Assembly: GCA_025464545.1 (NCBI GenBank)
Contig: JAODMA010000415.1
Span: 1-6,000, forward strand
Source of the DNA: Arthrobacter sp.
GTDB lineage: Bacteria; Actinomycetota; Actinomycetes; Actinomycetales; Micrococcaceae
Reading direction: 5' to 3'
Length of the DNA stretch: 6,000 bases
Positions 1 through 5,297 of the stretch are shown piece by piece. How positions within the stretch are numbered: the stretch's first letter is position 1; every line of letters starts with the position of its first letter. The position numbers and the translations under genes were made by a program. The notes below the pieces were generated by a model that saw only the letters and a list, made by a program, of their open reading frames with translations, had not been told where the DNA came from and did no database searches.

Positions 1-48
1 GCGCTCCGGCTCTACCGGGAACGGCCGCTGAACGGCAAACTTCCCTGA
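1..48 (+). CDS. C-terminal tail of an unidentified upstream gene (partial)
   Basis: Frame 1 is open from the window edge and ends in TGA at 46-48. It encodes 15 residues, ALRLYRERPLNGKLP. Third codon positions are mostly G/C, as in the neighbouring genes, and a stem-loop follows 11 bases after the stop. This fits the end of a real + strand gene. The tail is too short to assign to a family, and I do not recognise it. A chance open stretch of this length is possible. Confidence 0.4.
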   Translation, partial: ALRLYRERPLNGKLP

Positions 49-58
49 CCGTTTTTCC

Positions 59-84
59 TAGCCACGCCCGGCCCGGCGTGGCTA
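59..84 (+). terminator. Perfect 10-bp stem-loop, possible terminator of the upstream gene
   Basis: TAGCCACGCC (59-68) and GGCGTGGCTA (75-84) are perfect inverted repeats around a six-base loop (69-74). The stem starts 11 bases after the TGA at 46-48. It is GC-rich and should be stable. There is no T tract after it on the + strand; a T5 run (52-56) lies before it instead. It is therefore not a canonical intrinsic terminator in either direction. U-less hairpin terminators have been proposed in actinobacteria. The repeat could also be a protein-binding dyad for the downstream transcript. Confidence 0.45.
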
Positions 85-132
85 TCCTAGGAACGTCGCC
101 GGGACGCCCTGGCAGAACGGGTAGCAGAGCGG

Positions 133-137
133 GGAGG
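133..137 (+). promoter_or_regulatory. Strong Shine-Dalgarno for the 143-229 small ORF
   Basis: GGAGG at 133-137 matches the anti-Shine-Dalgarno perfectly. It lies 5 nt before the ATG at 143 and 8 nt before a second in-frame ATG at 146, so spacing alone favours the second. This site is the main reason to take the small ORF seriously. Confidence 0.45.
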
Positions 138-142
138 TGGAG

Positions 143-229
143 ATGATGACTGCCATTGCAATGCGCGCCGAGCGCGCGAACAGCCACGTCATTATTCCTG
201 CCCCGGCTTTCGGCACCTCCTGGCCCTGA
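143..229 (+). CDS. Possible small ORF or leader peptide (28 aa), unidentified
   Basis: The frame starts with tandem ATG codons at 143 and 146 and ends in TGA at 227-229. The product is 28 residues, beginning MMTAIAMRAE and ending PAFGTSWP. A perfect GGAGG precedes it at good spacing. The peptide has no cysteine, no run of a single amino acid, and no clear membrane segment, so it does not look like a classical amino-acid attenuator peptide or a small membrane toxin. A stem-loop starts two bases after its stop, and rsgA follows 36-66 nt downstream depending on its start. It could be an upstream ORF controlling rsgA, an independent small protein, or a chance ORF. I do not recognise the sequence. 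Confidence 0.35.
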   Translation: MMTAIAMRAERANSHVIIPAPAFGTSWP

Positions 230-231
230 CA

Positions 232-259
232 GCTGCCCGGTTCTCCACGAACCCGCAGC
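232..259 (+). other. Composite stem-loop directly after the small ORF
   Basis: The outer arms GCTGC (232-236) and GCAGC (255-259) enclose inner arms GGTTC (239-243) and GAACC (249-253) around a five-base loop TCCAC. This gives ten base pairs interrupted by a small 2x1 internal loop. An alternative pairing, TGCCCG (234-239) with CGGGCA (259-264), excludes the first. The element lies between the small ORF stop and the rsgA start. No U tract follows. It may be a terminator-like or attenuator-like RNA structure, but its function is inferred only from position. Confidence 0.4.
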
Positions 260-283
260 GGGCACGTGCACCCGGGGCCCATC

Positions 284-289
284 AAAGGG
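284..289 (+). promoter_or_regulatory. Ribosome binding site that favours the TTG start of rsgA
   Basis: AAAGGG at 284-289 lies 6 nt before the in-frame TTG at 296. The alternative in-frame GTG at 266 has no purine-rich Shine-Dalgarno at suitable spacing; the bases before it are CGAACCCGCAGCGGGCAC. This decides the start used here, with moderate certainty. Confidence 0.45.
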
Positions 290-295
290 TTTCCG

Positions 296-1489
296 TTGAC
301 TTCTTCATCTTTTCATCCGGACGTTTCTGCCGCCCGGCCGACCACCAGCCTCGCTGCGGGTCCGGCCCGCTTCGGCTACACCGCTACCGTCGCGGACCGT
401 TTCGCGGCCAACCCCGTGCCGGGCGGAACCACACCCGGCCGGGTCGTCCGCGTGGACCGGAACCGGGTCCTGATCGCCGTCGGTGACGGCACGGACCATC
501 TGCCCTACCCCCGTGCCGCCGAGGTCCCTGCCGCCGGGGACTGGGTCTGGCTCGGCGACAACGGTGCAGGGGAGCCCGCCATCGTGGGGGTTCTGCCGCG
601 CCACTCGGAGCTGAGCCGCAAGCGCGCCTTCGAGGATTCCTCAGAATCTCAGGTGCTCGGCGCGAACCTGGACGTCGTGGGCGTCGTCGTCCCGGTGGAC
701 CGGCCGCTCACCCACAACCGGCTCGAACGCACGCTGGTGGCCGCATGGGATTCCGGCGCCCGGCCCCTCGTGATCATCACCAAGGCTGACCTTGCGGACG
801 TGGCGGACGACGTCGTCGGGCAGGTAGCGCTGCAGGCCGCCGGCGTCGACGTGGTGACCACCTCGGCCGAACAGGGCGACGGCCTCGACGAGCTCCTGGC
901 CCAGCTCCCTCCCGGAGGAACCCTGGTGCTGCTAGGGCCTTCCGGGGCCGGGAAGTCCACGCTCATCAACGCCCTCGTCGGCTTCGAGGCGCAGGAGACC
1001 GGGGAAGTCCGCGCCGGCGACGGCAAGGGCCGGCACACCACGACGTCCCGGGAGCTCGTTCCGCTGCCCGGAGGCGCGGTCCTGATGGATACGCCCGGAG
1101 TGCGCGGATTCGGGCTGTTCGACGCCGACGACGGCATGGAGGAGATGTTCGGCGATCTGGAGGAACTCTTCGGGCGCTGCCGCTTTTCCGACTGCGCCCA
1201 CAACCGCGAACCCGGCTGTGCGGTCCAGGCCGCGCTCGCGGACGGCTCGCTCGAGGACCGGCGGTGGGCCAGCTACCTGAAGCTCCAGCGCGAGCTTTCG
1301 GCGCTGGCCAGGCGGCAGAACGCTGCGGCGCGCCGCGCCTATCAGCGGGAGTGGCACCAGAAGATCGCGGCGGCCGGCCAGAGCCAGCGTGCCGCCGAAC
1401 GGCACCGCCACGAGAAGGCCGAGGGCGGGAAAGCGAAGGGCGGGAAGAACAGTGCGGGCAGGCGCGGCACCCATCCAGAATTGTTCTGA
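296..1489 (+). CDS. rsgA: Ribosome small subunit-dependent GTPase RsgA (YjeQ/EngC family)
   Basis: RsgA binds the maturing 30S subunit and hydrolyses GTP during late assembly, releasing assembly factors. The product is about 397 aa from the TTG at 296; a GTG at 266 would give 407 aa. Numbered from the GTG, the features are: an OB-fold region at about 55-115 (PGRVVRVDRNRV, GDWVWLG); G4 motif TKAD at 172-175; TSA at 199-201; P-loop GPSGAGKS at 224-231; a GRHTTT switch segment at 255-260; DTPG at 275-278; and a zinc knuckle with C305, C310, H312 and C318. G4 before the P-loop is the circular permutation typical of the family. The N-terminal FGYTATVADRF and PGRVV blocks resemble the longer RsgA subtype (like RsgA2 of species with two copies). 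Residues 350-402 form a Lys/Arg-rich tail, plausibly contacting rRNA. The first 35 residues are Ser/Thr/Pro-rich and of uncertain start. The family assignment is secure. Confidence 0.93.
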   Translation: MTSSSFHPDVSAARPTTSLAAGPARFGYTATVADRFAANPVPGGTTPGRVVRVDRNRVLIAVGDGTDHLPYPRAAEVPAAGDWVWLGDNGAGEPAIVGVLPRHSELSRKRAFEDSSESQVLGANLDVVGVVVPVDRPLTHNRLERTLVAAWDSGARPLVIITKADLADVADDVVGQVALQAAGVDVVTTSAEQGDGLDELLAQLPPGGTLVLLGPSGAGKSTLINALVGFEAQETGEVRAGDGKGRHTTTSRELVPLPGGAVLMDTPGVRGFGLFDADDGMEEMFGDLEELFGRCRFSDCAHNREPGCAVQAALADGSLEDRRWASYLKLQRELSALARRQNAAARRAYQREWHQKIAAAGQSQRAAERHRHEKAEGGKAKGGKNSAGRRGTHPELF

Positions 1490-1581
1490 CTCCGAAGCCT
1501 TACGGTAGCCTCGGCGCGCTGACCCCTCCACGGTTCTCTCGGACATTGTCAGCTGCGCTGGCTACGCTGAGTCTTACCCGC

Positions 1582-1611
1582 TTTACAGCCAAAAATCAGC
1601 AAGCATATGAT
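1582..1611 (+). promoter_or_regulatory. SigA-type promoter of the opuC operon
   Basis: The -35 box TTTACA (1582-1587) and the -10 box TATGAT (1606-1611) each match the consensus at five of six positions. They are separated by 18 bp. Transcription would begin near 1618, giving a 5' leader of about 45 nt before the ATG at 1663. It is the best promoter match noticed in the window. No alternative sigma factor signature was recognised. Confidence 0.65.
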
Positions 1612-1613
1612 CA

Positions 1614-1644
1614 GTTGGCTGGACCGTCCGATGTTGCCGCCAAC
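1614..1644 (+). promoter_or_regulatory. Nested dyads in the opuC 5' leader, possible operator or RNA stem
   Basis: GTTGGC (1614-1619) pairs with GCCAAC (1639-1644), and inside it GGAC (1621-1624) mirrors GTCC (1626-1629) around one base. The elements lie at or just after the predicted transcription start, a typical repressor position. The arms are short and could occur by chance. No known operator consensus was recognised. Confidence 0.25.
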
Positions 1645-1662
1645 AGTTAGGTAAGCCCGGAA

Positions 1663-2757
1663 ATGGCCGAAGCCATGATCGTGTTCCAGAACGTCACCAA
1701 GCAGTACCAGAGCGGACAACCCGCCGTGGATGAGTTGACCATGTCCATCGACAAGGGCACCATCACGGTATTCGTCGGACCCTCGGGCTGCGGAAAGACC
1801 ACTTCGCTGCGGATGATCAACCGCATGGTCGAGCCGACGTCGGGGATCATCACCGTGGGCGGGGAGGACGTCACCTCTGTGCCGGCGGCAAGGCTGCGGC
1901 GGTCCATGGGTTACGTGATGCAGTCCTCCGGCCTGATGCCACACCGTTCCGTGCTGGACAACATTGCGACCGTTCCCCGTCTCAACGGGGTATCCAAGAC
2001 CGAGGCCCGGAAGCGCGCCCGGGAATTGCTCGACGTCGTCGGGCTGGCCCCGGTGCTGGGCAAGCGCTACCCCTCCCAGCTTTCCGGCGGCCAGCAGCAG
2101 CGCGTCGGCGTGGCCCGCGCCTTGGCCGCCGACCCGCCCGTGCTCCTCATGGACGAACCGTTCAGTGCCGTCGACCCGGTGGTACGTGAGGAACTCCAGC
2201 AGGAACTTCTCCGGCTCCAGCGCGACCTTGCCAAGACCATTGTCTTCGTCACCCACGACATTGATGAGGCCACGGTTCTCGGGGACAAGGTGGCCGTGTT
2301 CGGCATCGGCGGCAAACTTGCGCAGTACGCCACGCCCGAGGAAATCCTGCGGGCCCCGGCAAACGACTTTGTCGCCTCGTTCGTGGGCCGGGACCGGGGC
2401 TTCCGGCACCTCGGGTTCAGCCCTTCGGACGGCGTCACGATCCACGCCGTCCGGACCCTCACCGTCGCCGACCTCGAGCACGAGGGCAGCTCGCCGGACG
2501 ACTGGCAGCTGGTGGTCGACGACGCGCTGCGGCCGCTGGGCTGGGCCGGCCCCGGCCAGGACAACTCGATGGTCCCCGGCGGGTCCCTCTTCCGCAAGGG
2601 CGATACCCTCCGGCGGGCGCTGGACGCCGCGCTGTCCTCTCCCTCCGGGCTCGGCGTCGCCGTGGACACCGACGGCAGGGTGGCCGGCGTCATTAAGGCC
2701 GATGAAGTACTTGCGGTCATCGAGTCGGACCGCCGGGTACGGCAAGGCGTGCTCTGA
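1663..2757 (+). CDS. opuCA: Osmoprotectant ABC transporter ATPase, OpuCA/ProV type
   Basis: This is the cytoplasmic ATP-hydrolysing subunit of a quaternary amine importer (364 aa). Motifs seen: Walker A GPSGCGKTT (39-47), Q-loop Q87 in YVMQSSGLMPH, signature LSGGQQQR (140-147), Walker B LLMDEP (161-166), D-loop SAVD (168-171) and switch H198 in THD. YVMQSSGLMPHRSV is typical of the OpuCA/ProV/OpuAA branch. Residues about 250-355 form a degenerate CBS pair: a WQLVVDDALRPLGW segment, then GDTLRRALDAAL with a VDTDGRVAGVI strand. CBS domains in OpuA-type ATPases sense ionic strength or nucleotides; that role here is inferred. At 364 aa it is slightly shorter than most OpuCA proteins (about 380-400). 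ATG at 1663 is used; a second in-frame ATG lies at 1675, and neither has a strong Shine-Dalgarno. Its TGA overlaps the next ATG by one base. The exact substrate cannot be read from the sequence. Confidence 0.9.
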   Translation: MAEAMIVFQNVTKQYQSGQPAVDELTMSIDKGTITVFVGPSGCGKTTSLRMINRMVEPTSGIITVGGEDVTSVPAARLRRSMGYVMQSSGLMPHRSVLDNIATVPRLNGVSKTEARKRARELLDVVGLAPVLGKRYPSQLSGGQQQRVGVARALAADPPVLLMDEPFSAVDPVVREELQQELLRLQRDLAKTIVFVTHDIDEATVLGDKVAVFGIGGKLAQYATPEEILRAPANDFVASFVGRDRGFRHLGFSPSDGVTIHAVRTLTVADLEHEGSSPDDWQLVVDDALRPLGWAGPGQDNSMVPGGSLFRKGDTLRRALDAALSSPSGLGVAVDTDGRVAGVIKADEVLAVIESDRRVRQGVL

Positions 2758-3485
2758 TGGAATGGTTCCTGGCCAACAGCGGGCGGGTGTACAGCCTCGC
2801 CGGGCAGCACCTGGCGCTCGCCGTGCTGCCGATGATTTTCGGACTGCTGATCGCGGTTCCGCTGGCCCAGTTCGCCCGGCAGAGCCGTGGCCTGCGCTCC
2901 GTCGTGGTGACGGCGTCCTCACTGCTCTACACGATCCCGTCGCTGGCGCTCTTCATCATCCTGCCCACCGTGCTAGGCACGAGAATCCTGGACCCGCTTA
3001 ACGTCGTGGTGGCCCTGACCATTTACGCCGTCGCCCTGCTCGTCCGGGCCGCGCTGGACGCGTTTGATTCCGTGGACGAGGACCTCCGCCAGGCCGCCGT
3101 GGCGATGGGCTTCAAACCCGCCGCCCGCTTCCTGCGGATCGACCTCCCGCTGTCCCTCCCCGTGCTCTTCGCCGGGCTCCGCGTCGTGTCGGTCAGCAAT
3201 ATCTCGCTCGTCAGCGTCGCCGCGCTGCTGGGCATCGGGAACCTCGGAATGCTCTTCACCTCCGGGCTGCAGCGCGACTTCGTCACCGAGGTCATCGTCG
3301 GCATCATTGCCATCCTGATCCTGGCGCTGCTGATGGATGCCGTGCTGGTGCTGCTGGAGCGGCTGCTTACGCCGTGGACCCGGGCCGCGGCCCCGCGCGG
3401 CGCCGGCCAGGACCGGCGCATGGCCGCGTCCCGGAACCGCCGGACAAACGACCCCGCCGCAACGGCCGGAGGCGGTTCCGCTTGA
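2757..3485 (+). CDS. opuCB: Osmoprotectant ABC transporter permease, OpuCB type
   Basis: This is an integral membrane subunit (242 aa) forming half of the translocation path. Hydrophobic segments lie at about 18-38, 48-74, 83-105, 133-158 and 176-203. The EAA-type coupling loop that contacts the ATPase is seen at 111-131 (RQAAVAMGFKPAARFLRIDLP region, with conserved G118 and LP). LLYTIPSLALF (56-66) and the late ALLGIGNLGML block are characteristic of OpuCB/OpuCD/YehW-type permeases. The ATG shares its A with the TGA of the ATPase gene (TGATG), with a weak AAGG nine bases upstream, so translational coupling is likely. The last 35 residues are hydrophilic, Arg/Ala/Gly-rich and unlike the conserved core. 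That stretch overlaps the Shine-Dalgarno of the next gene, so its composition may be partly constrained by it. Confidence 0.9.
   Translation: MEWFLANSGRVYSLAGQHLALAVLPMIFGLLIAVPLAQFARQSRGLRSVVVTASSLLYTIPSLALFIILPTVLGTRILDPLNVVVALTIYAVALLVRAALDAFDSVDEDLRQAAVAMGFKPAARFLRIDLPLSLPVLFAGLRVVSVSNISLVSVAALLGIGNLGMLFTSGLQRDFVTEVIVGIIAILILALLMDAVLVLLERLLTPWTRAAAPRGAGQDRRMAASRNRRTNDPAATAGGGSA
3468..3472 (+). promoter_or_regulatory. Shine-Dalgarno that decides the TTG start of the second permease gene
   Basis: GGAGG at 3468-3472 lies inside the end of the first permease gene, nine bases before TTG at 3482. This TTG overlaps the previous stop as TTGA. The longer in-frame option, GTG at 3374, would add 36 residues overlapping the upstream gene. 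That extension is Arg/Pro-rich (MDPGRGPARR and onward), typical of out-of-frame translation of GC-rich DNA. The TTG start is therefore preferred. Confidence 0.7.
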
Positions 3486-4228
3486 GCAACGTCGTCACGG
3501 ATACCTTCGCCTGGCTTGCGGAGCCGGAACAGTGGACCGGCAGCGCGGCGATCCCTGCCCGGCTGGCGGAGCACCTGCAGTACACCGGCCTCGTCATGCT
3601 GATCGCCACTGCGATTGCAGTTCCGGTTGGACTGTACGTCGGGCACACCGGCCGGGGGCGGGTGGCTATCGTGGCGCTGGCCGGCGCCCTTCGTGCCCTG
3701 CCCACGCTCGGCCTCCTCACGCTGTTCGTGCTGCTGGCCGGCATTGGACTCATGCCGCCGATCTGGGCGCTGGTGATCCTTACCGTGCCGCCGCTGCTGG
3801 CCGGGACGTATGCCGGGATCTCCAGCGTCGACCGGAACGTTGTGGACGCCGCGCGGGCCATGGGCATGACCGAACTCCAGGTCCTGTTCCGGGCCGAGTT
3901 CCCCAACGCGCTTCCGGTGATGTTCGGCGGGTTCCGTACCGGCGTGCTCCAGGTCATCGCCACCGTCTCCGTGGTGGCCTACATCAATCTGGGCGGACTC
4001 GGGCGCTACTTGTTCGACGGGCTCGTGCTCTCCGATTTCCCCCAGATGCTCGGCGGCTCCCTCCTCATCGCGGGGCTCGCGATCGCCGTGGACCTCGCCC
4101 TTGCCCTGTTCCAGAGGCTCTTCCTGTCACGGGGAGCCCTTTCACAGCCAAACCGGAGCCAGCAGGCTGCGGTTGATCTCACAGACCCCGTAACCGCGGA
4201 GACTGTTGTTCAAGGAGGTACGTCATGA
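3482..4228 (+). CDS. opuCD: Osmoprotectant ABC transporter permease, OpuCD type
   Basis: This is the second membrane subunit, 248 aa from TTG 3482, expected to pair with the OpuCB-type protein. A hydrophilic N-terminus (SNVVTDTFAWLAEPEQW) precedes helices at about 34-54, 60-86, 90-110, 143-168 and 190-213. The EAA coupling loop is at 120-140 (VDAARAMGMTELQVLFRAEF then P), with conserved G128. ALRALPTLGLLTLFVLLAGIG (69-89) matches the LRTLPTLGLL-type signature of this permease family. The IATVSVVAYINLGGLGRYLFDG block is also typical. The start overlaps the upstream stop as TTGA and the end overlaps the next gene as ATGA. Two different permease genes imply a heterodimeric channel, unlike ProU systems with one permease. 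About 35 hydrophilic C-terminal residues follow the last helix. Confidence 0.9.
   Translation: MSNVVTDTFAWLAEPEQWTGSAAIPARLAEHLQYTGLVMLIATAIAVPVGLYVGHTGRGRVAIVALAGALRALPTLGLLTLFVLLAGIGLMPPIWALVILTVPPLLAGTYAGISSVDRNVVDAARAMGMTELQVLFRAEFPNALPVMFGGFRTGVLQVIATVSVVAYINLGGLGRYLFDGLVLSDFPQMLGGSLLIAGLAIAVDLALALFQRLFLSRGALSQPNRSQQAAVDLTDPVTAETVVQGGTS
4212..4219 (+). promoter_or_regulatory. Very strong Shine-Dalgarno of the binding-protein gene
   Basis: AAGGAGGT (4212-4219) is fully complementary to the 16S rRNA tail and lies five bases before ATG 4225. It is the best ribosome binding site in the operon. This fits the common need for an excess of binding protein over membrane subunits. Confidence 0.8.
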
Positions 4229-5187
4229 AGGAAACCCGCCAACGAGCACTCGGCAGGCGCGCATTCGGCGGCCTGGCCGCCGGCGTCGGCCTGGCCATGG
4301 CACTGTCCGCCTGCGGAGGGTCGTCCGATCCGCTTTCAACGGCCCCCGCTACGGGCGGAGCCACATCCGCCGCCGGCGCGGCCCTGGTCATCGGTTCCGC
4401 AGATTTCCCGGAGAGCCAGATCATTGCCGAGGTCTACGCCGGTGCGCTGAACGGGGCCGGCGTCACCGCGAGCACCAAGCCGAACATCGGCTCCCGCGAG
4501 GTCTACTTCAAGGCGGTGCAGGACGGTTCGGTGGACGTCATCCCCGATTACAGCGGAAACCTCCTGCTGCACGTGAGCAAGGATGCCACCGAGGTCTCGG
4601 CCGAGGACATCTACAAGGCGCTGCCGGGCAAGCTGCCTGAAGGCCTGGCCGTGCTGGATGCCTCCAAGGCCGAGGACAAGGACGCGATGGTAGTCACGAA
4701 GGCCACCGCGGAGAAGTACCAGCTGAAGTCCATCGAGGACCTCGCGAAGGTCTGCAGCGAGATCGTGGTGGGCGCCCCGGCAACCTTCGCGGAACGCGCC
4801 TACGGCCTGCCCGGCCTGCAGAAGAACTACAACTGCGTGCCCAAGAAGCTCGAACCGTTCAGCGACGGTGGCGGGGCAGTCACGCTCAAGGCCCTGCTCT
4901 CCGACCAGGTCCAGGTGGCCGACATCTACACCACCACGCCTTCGATCGCGGACAACGACCTGGTGGTGCTGGAGGACCCGAAGAACAACTTCATCGCCCA
5001 GCAGGTCCTGCCGCTCTACAACGAGGCCAAGATGACGGACAAGGCCAAAGAGGCCCTGAACGCGGTGTCCAAGGTCCTCACCACCGAGGACCTGATCAAC
5101 CTCAACCGCGCCGTCAGCGGCAGCCAGAAGCAGAACCCCAAGGACGCCGCGGCCGCATGGCTCAAGGAGAAGGGCCTGGTCAAGTAA
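4225..5187 (+). CDS. opuCC: Glycine betaine/choline-type substrate-binding lipoprotein, OpuCC/OsmF family
   Basis: This 320-aa protein captures the solute outside the membrane and delivers it to the permeases. The signal peptide has a basic N-terminus (KETRQRALGRR), a hydrophobic core (15-27) and lipobox LSAC (27-30), so C30 should be lipidated. R11-R12 followed by A-F (GRRAFGG) resembles a twin-arginine motif, so Tat export is possible. An S/T/G/A-rich linker (31-52) precedes the OpuAC-type domain: VIGSADFPESQIIAEVYAGAL (55-75), GSREVYFKAVQDGSVDVIPDYSGNLL (89-114), and a late VLEDPKNNFIAQQVLPLYNE block. Y109 lies in PDYSG, where relatives carry PEYTG near the aromatic ligand cage. C178 and C204 are the only cysteines in the mature domain and could form a disulfide. 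The gene overlaps the upstream stop as ATGA. It is last in the operon, unlike the Bacillus opuC order. The ligand is unproven; betaine, carnitine, choline or a betaine-like thiol such as ergothioneine are possible. Confidence 0.9.
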   Translation: MKETRQRALGRRAFGGLAAGVGLAMALSACGGSSDPLSTAPATGGATSAAGAALVIGSADFPESQIIAEVYAGALNGAGVTASTKPNIGSREVYFKAVQDGSVDVIPDYSGNLLLHVSKDATEVSAEDIYKALPGKLPEGLAVLDASKAEDKDAMVVTKATAEKYQLKSIEDLAKVCSEIVVGAPATFAERAYGLPGLQKNYNCVPKKLEPFSDGGGAVTLKALLSDQVQVADIYTTTPSIADNDLVVLEDPKNNFIAQQVLPLYNEAKMTDKAKEALNAVSKVLTTEDLINLNRAVSGSQKQNPKDAAAAWLKEKGLVK

Positions 5188-5217
5188 GCGCCCGGCCCTC
5201 CCTTCCTGACGTACGCT

Positions 5218-5263
5218 GGCGGCCGTCGCACCACCTTGTTACTCAAGGGGCGCGGCGGCCGCC
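5218..5263 (+). terminator. Imperfect GC-rich stem-loop after the opuC operon, likely terminator
   Basis: GGCGGCC (5218-5224) pairs with GGCCGCC (5257-5263), CGC (5227-5229) can pair with GCG (5250-5252), and CCTTG (5234-5238) pairs with CAAGG (5244-5248) around a TTACT loop. The structure starts 30 bases after the TAA of the binding-protein gene. No strong T tract follows. A second, competing hairpin lies just downstream. Position and stability support termination, but a Rho-dependent end is equally possible. Confidence 0.45.
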
Positions 5264-5288
5264 GTCGTTCCGGCGCCGATGACGGCGG
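5259..5288 (+). other. Second stem-loop in the opuCC-alaA gap
   Basis: CCGCCGTC (5259-5266) and GACGGCGG (5281-5288) are perfect 8-bp arms around a 14-nt loop that itself holds the palindrome CGGCGCCG (5271-5278). The left arm overlaps the right arm of the preceding stem-loop, so the two structures are mutually exclusive. It may be a backup terminator. Confidence 0.35.
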
Positions 5289-5297
5289 AACCCGCCT

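Larger units (their letters stand above)
1490..1662 (+). other. rsgA-opuCA intergenic region
   Basis: This 173-bp stretch separates two same-strand transcription units. No strong terminator for rsgA is visible. The best candidates are weak: GGTAGC paired with GCTGACC at about 1505-1527 with a bulge, and TCAGC (1549-1553) paired with GCTGA (1566-1570). The latter half carries the opuC promoter (1582-1611) and a dyad just downstream of it. No open reading frame with a credible start was seen here. Confidence 0.6.

Noticed and set aside
83..88. TATCCT as a -10 box for the small ORF and rsgA
   Set aside because: No acceptable -35 hexamer lies 16-19 bases upstream, and the box overlaps the 59-84 stem. 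I could not place a promoter for rsgA with confidence.
82..285. 67-codon minus-strand frame before rsgA
   Set aside because: No recognisable domain and no clear Shine-Dalgarno at its start. The short + strand ORF in the same stretch has better start signals.
932..1546. 204-codon minus-strand frame opposite rsgA
   Set aside because: It is antisense to the P-loop and zinc-knuckle region of RsgA, with no motif and no ribosome binding site of note.
1546..1577. TTGTCA (1546-1551) as an additional opuC promoter -35
   Set aside because: There is no TANNNT-like -10 at 16-19 bp downstream; the TTTACA/TATGAT pair is much better.
1549..2922. 457-codon open frame on the minus strand opposite the ATPase gene
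   Set aside because: It lies antisense to a gene with every ABC ATPase motif. Its translation is Arg/Gly/Pro-rich without domains, as expected for the complement of GC-rich coding DNA.
1964..3001. 345-codon + strand frame overlapping the ATPase and first permease
   Set aside because: The translation is extremely Ser/Arg/Pro-rich and has no recognisable motif; it is an out-of-frame reading of two well-supported genes.
3374..3481. GTG-initiated 36-residue N-terminal extension of the second permease
   Set aside because: The extension is Arg/Pro-rich, overlaps the first permease gene by over 100 bases, and is less credible than TTG 3482 with GGAGG nine bases upstream.
3337..4176. 279-codon + strand frame overlapping both permeases
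   Set aside because: It is Arg/Pro/Gly/Ala-rich and lacks membrane segments, while the other frames encode clear permeases.
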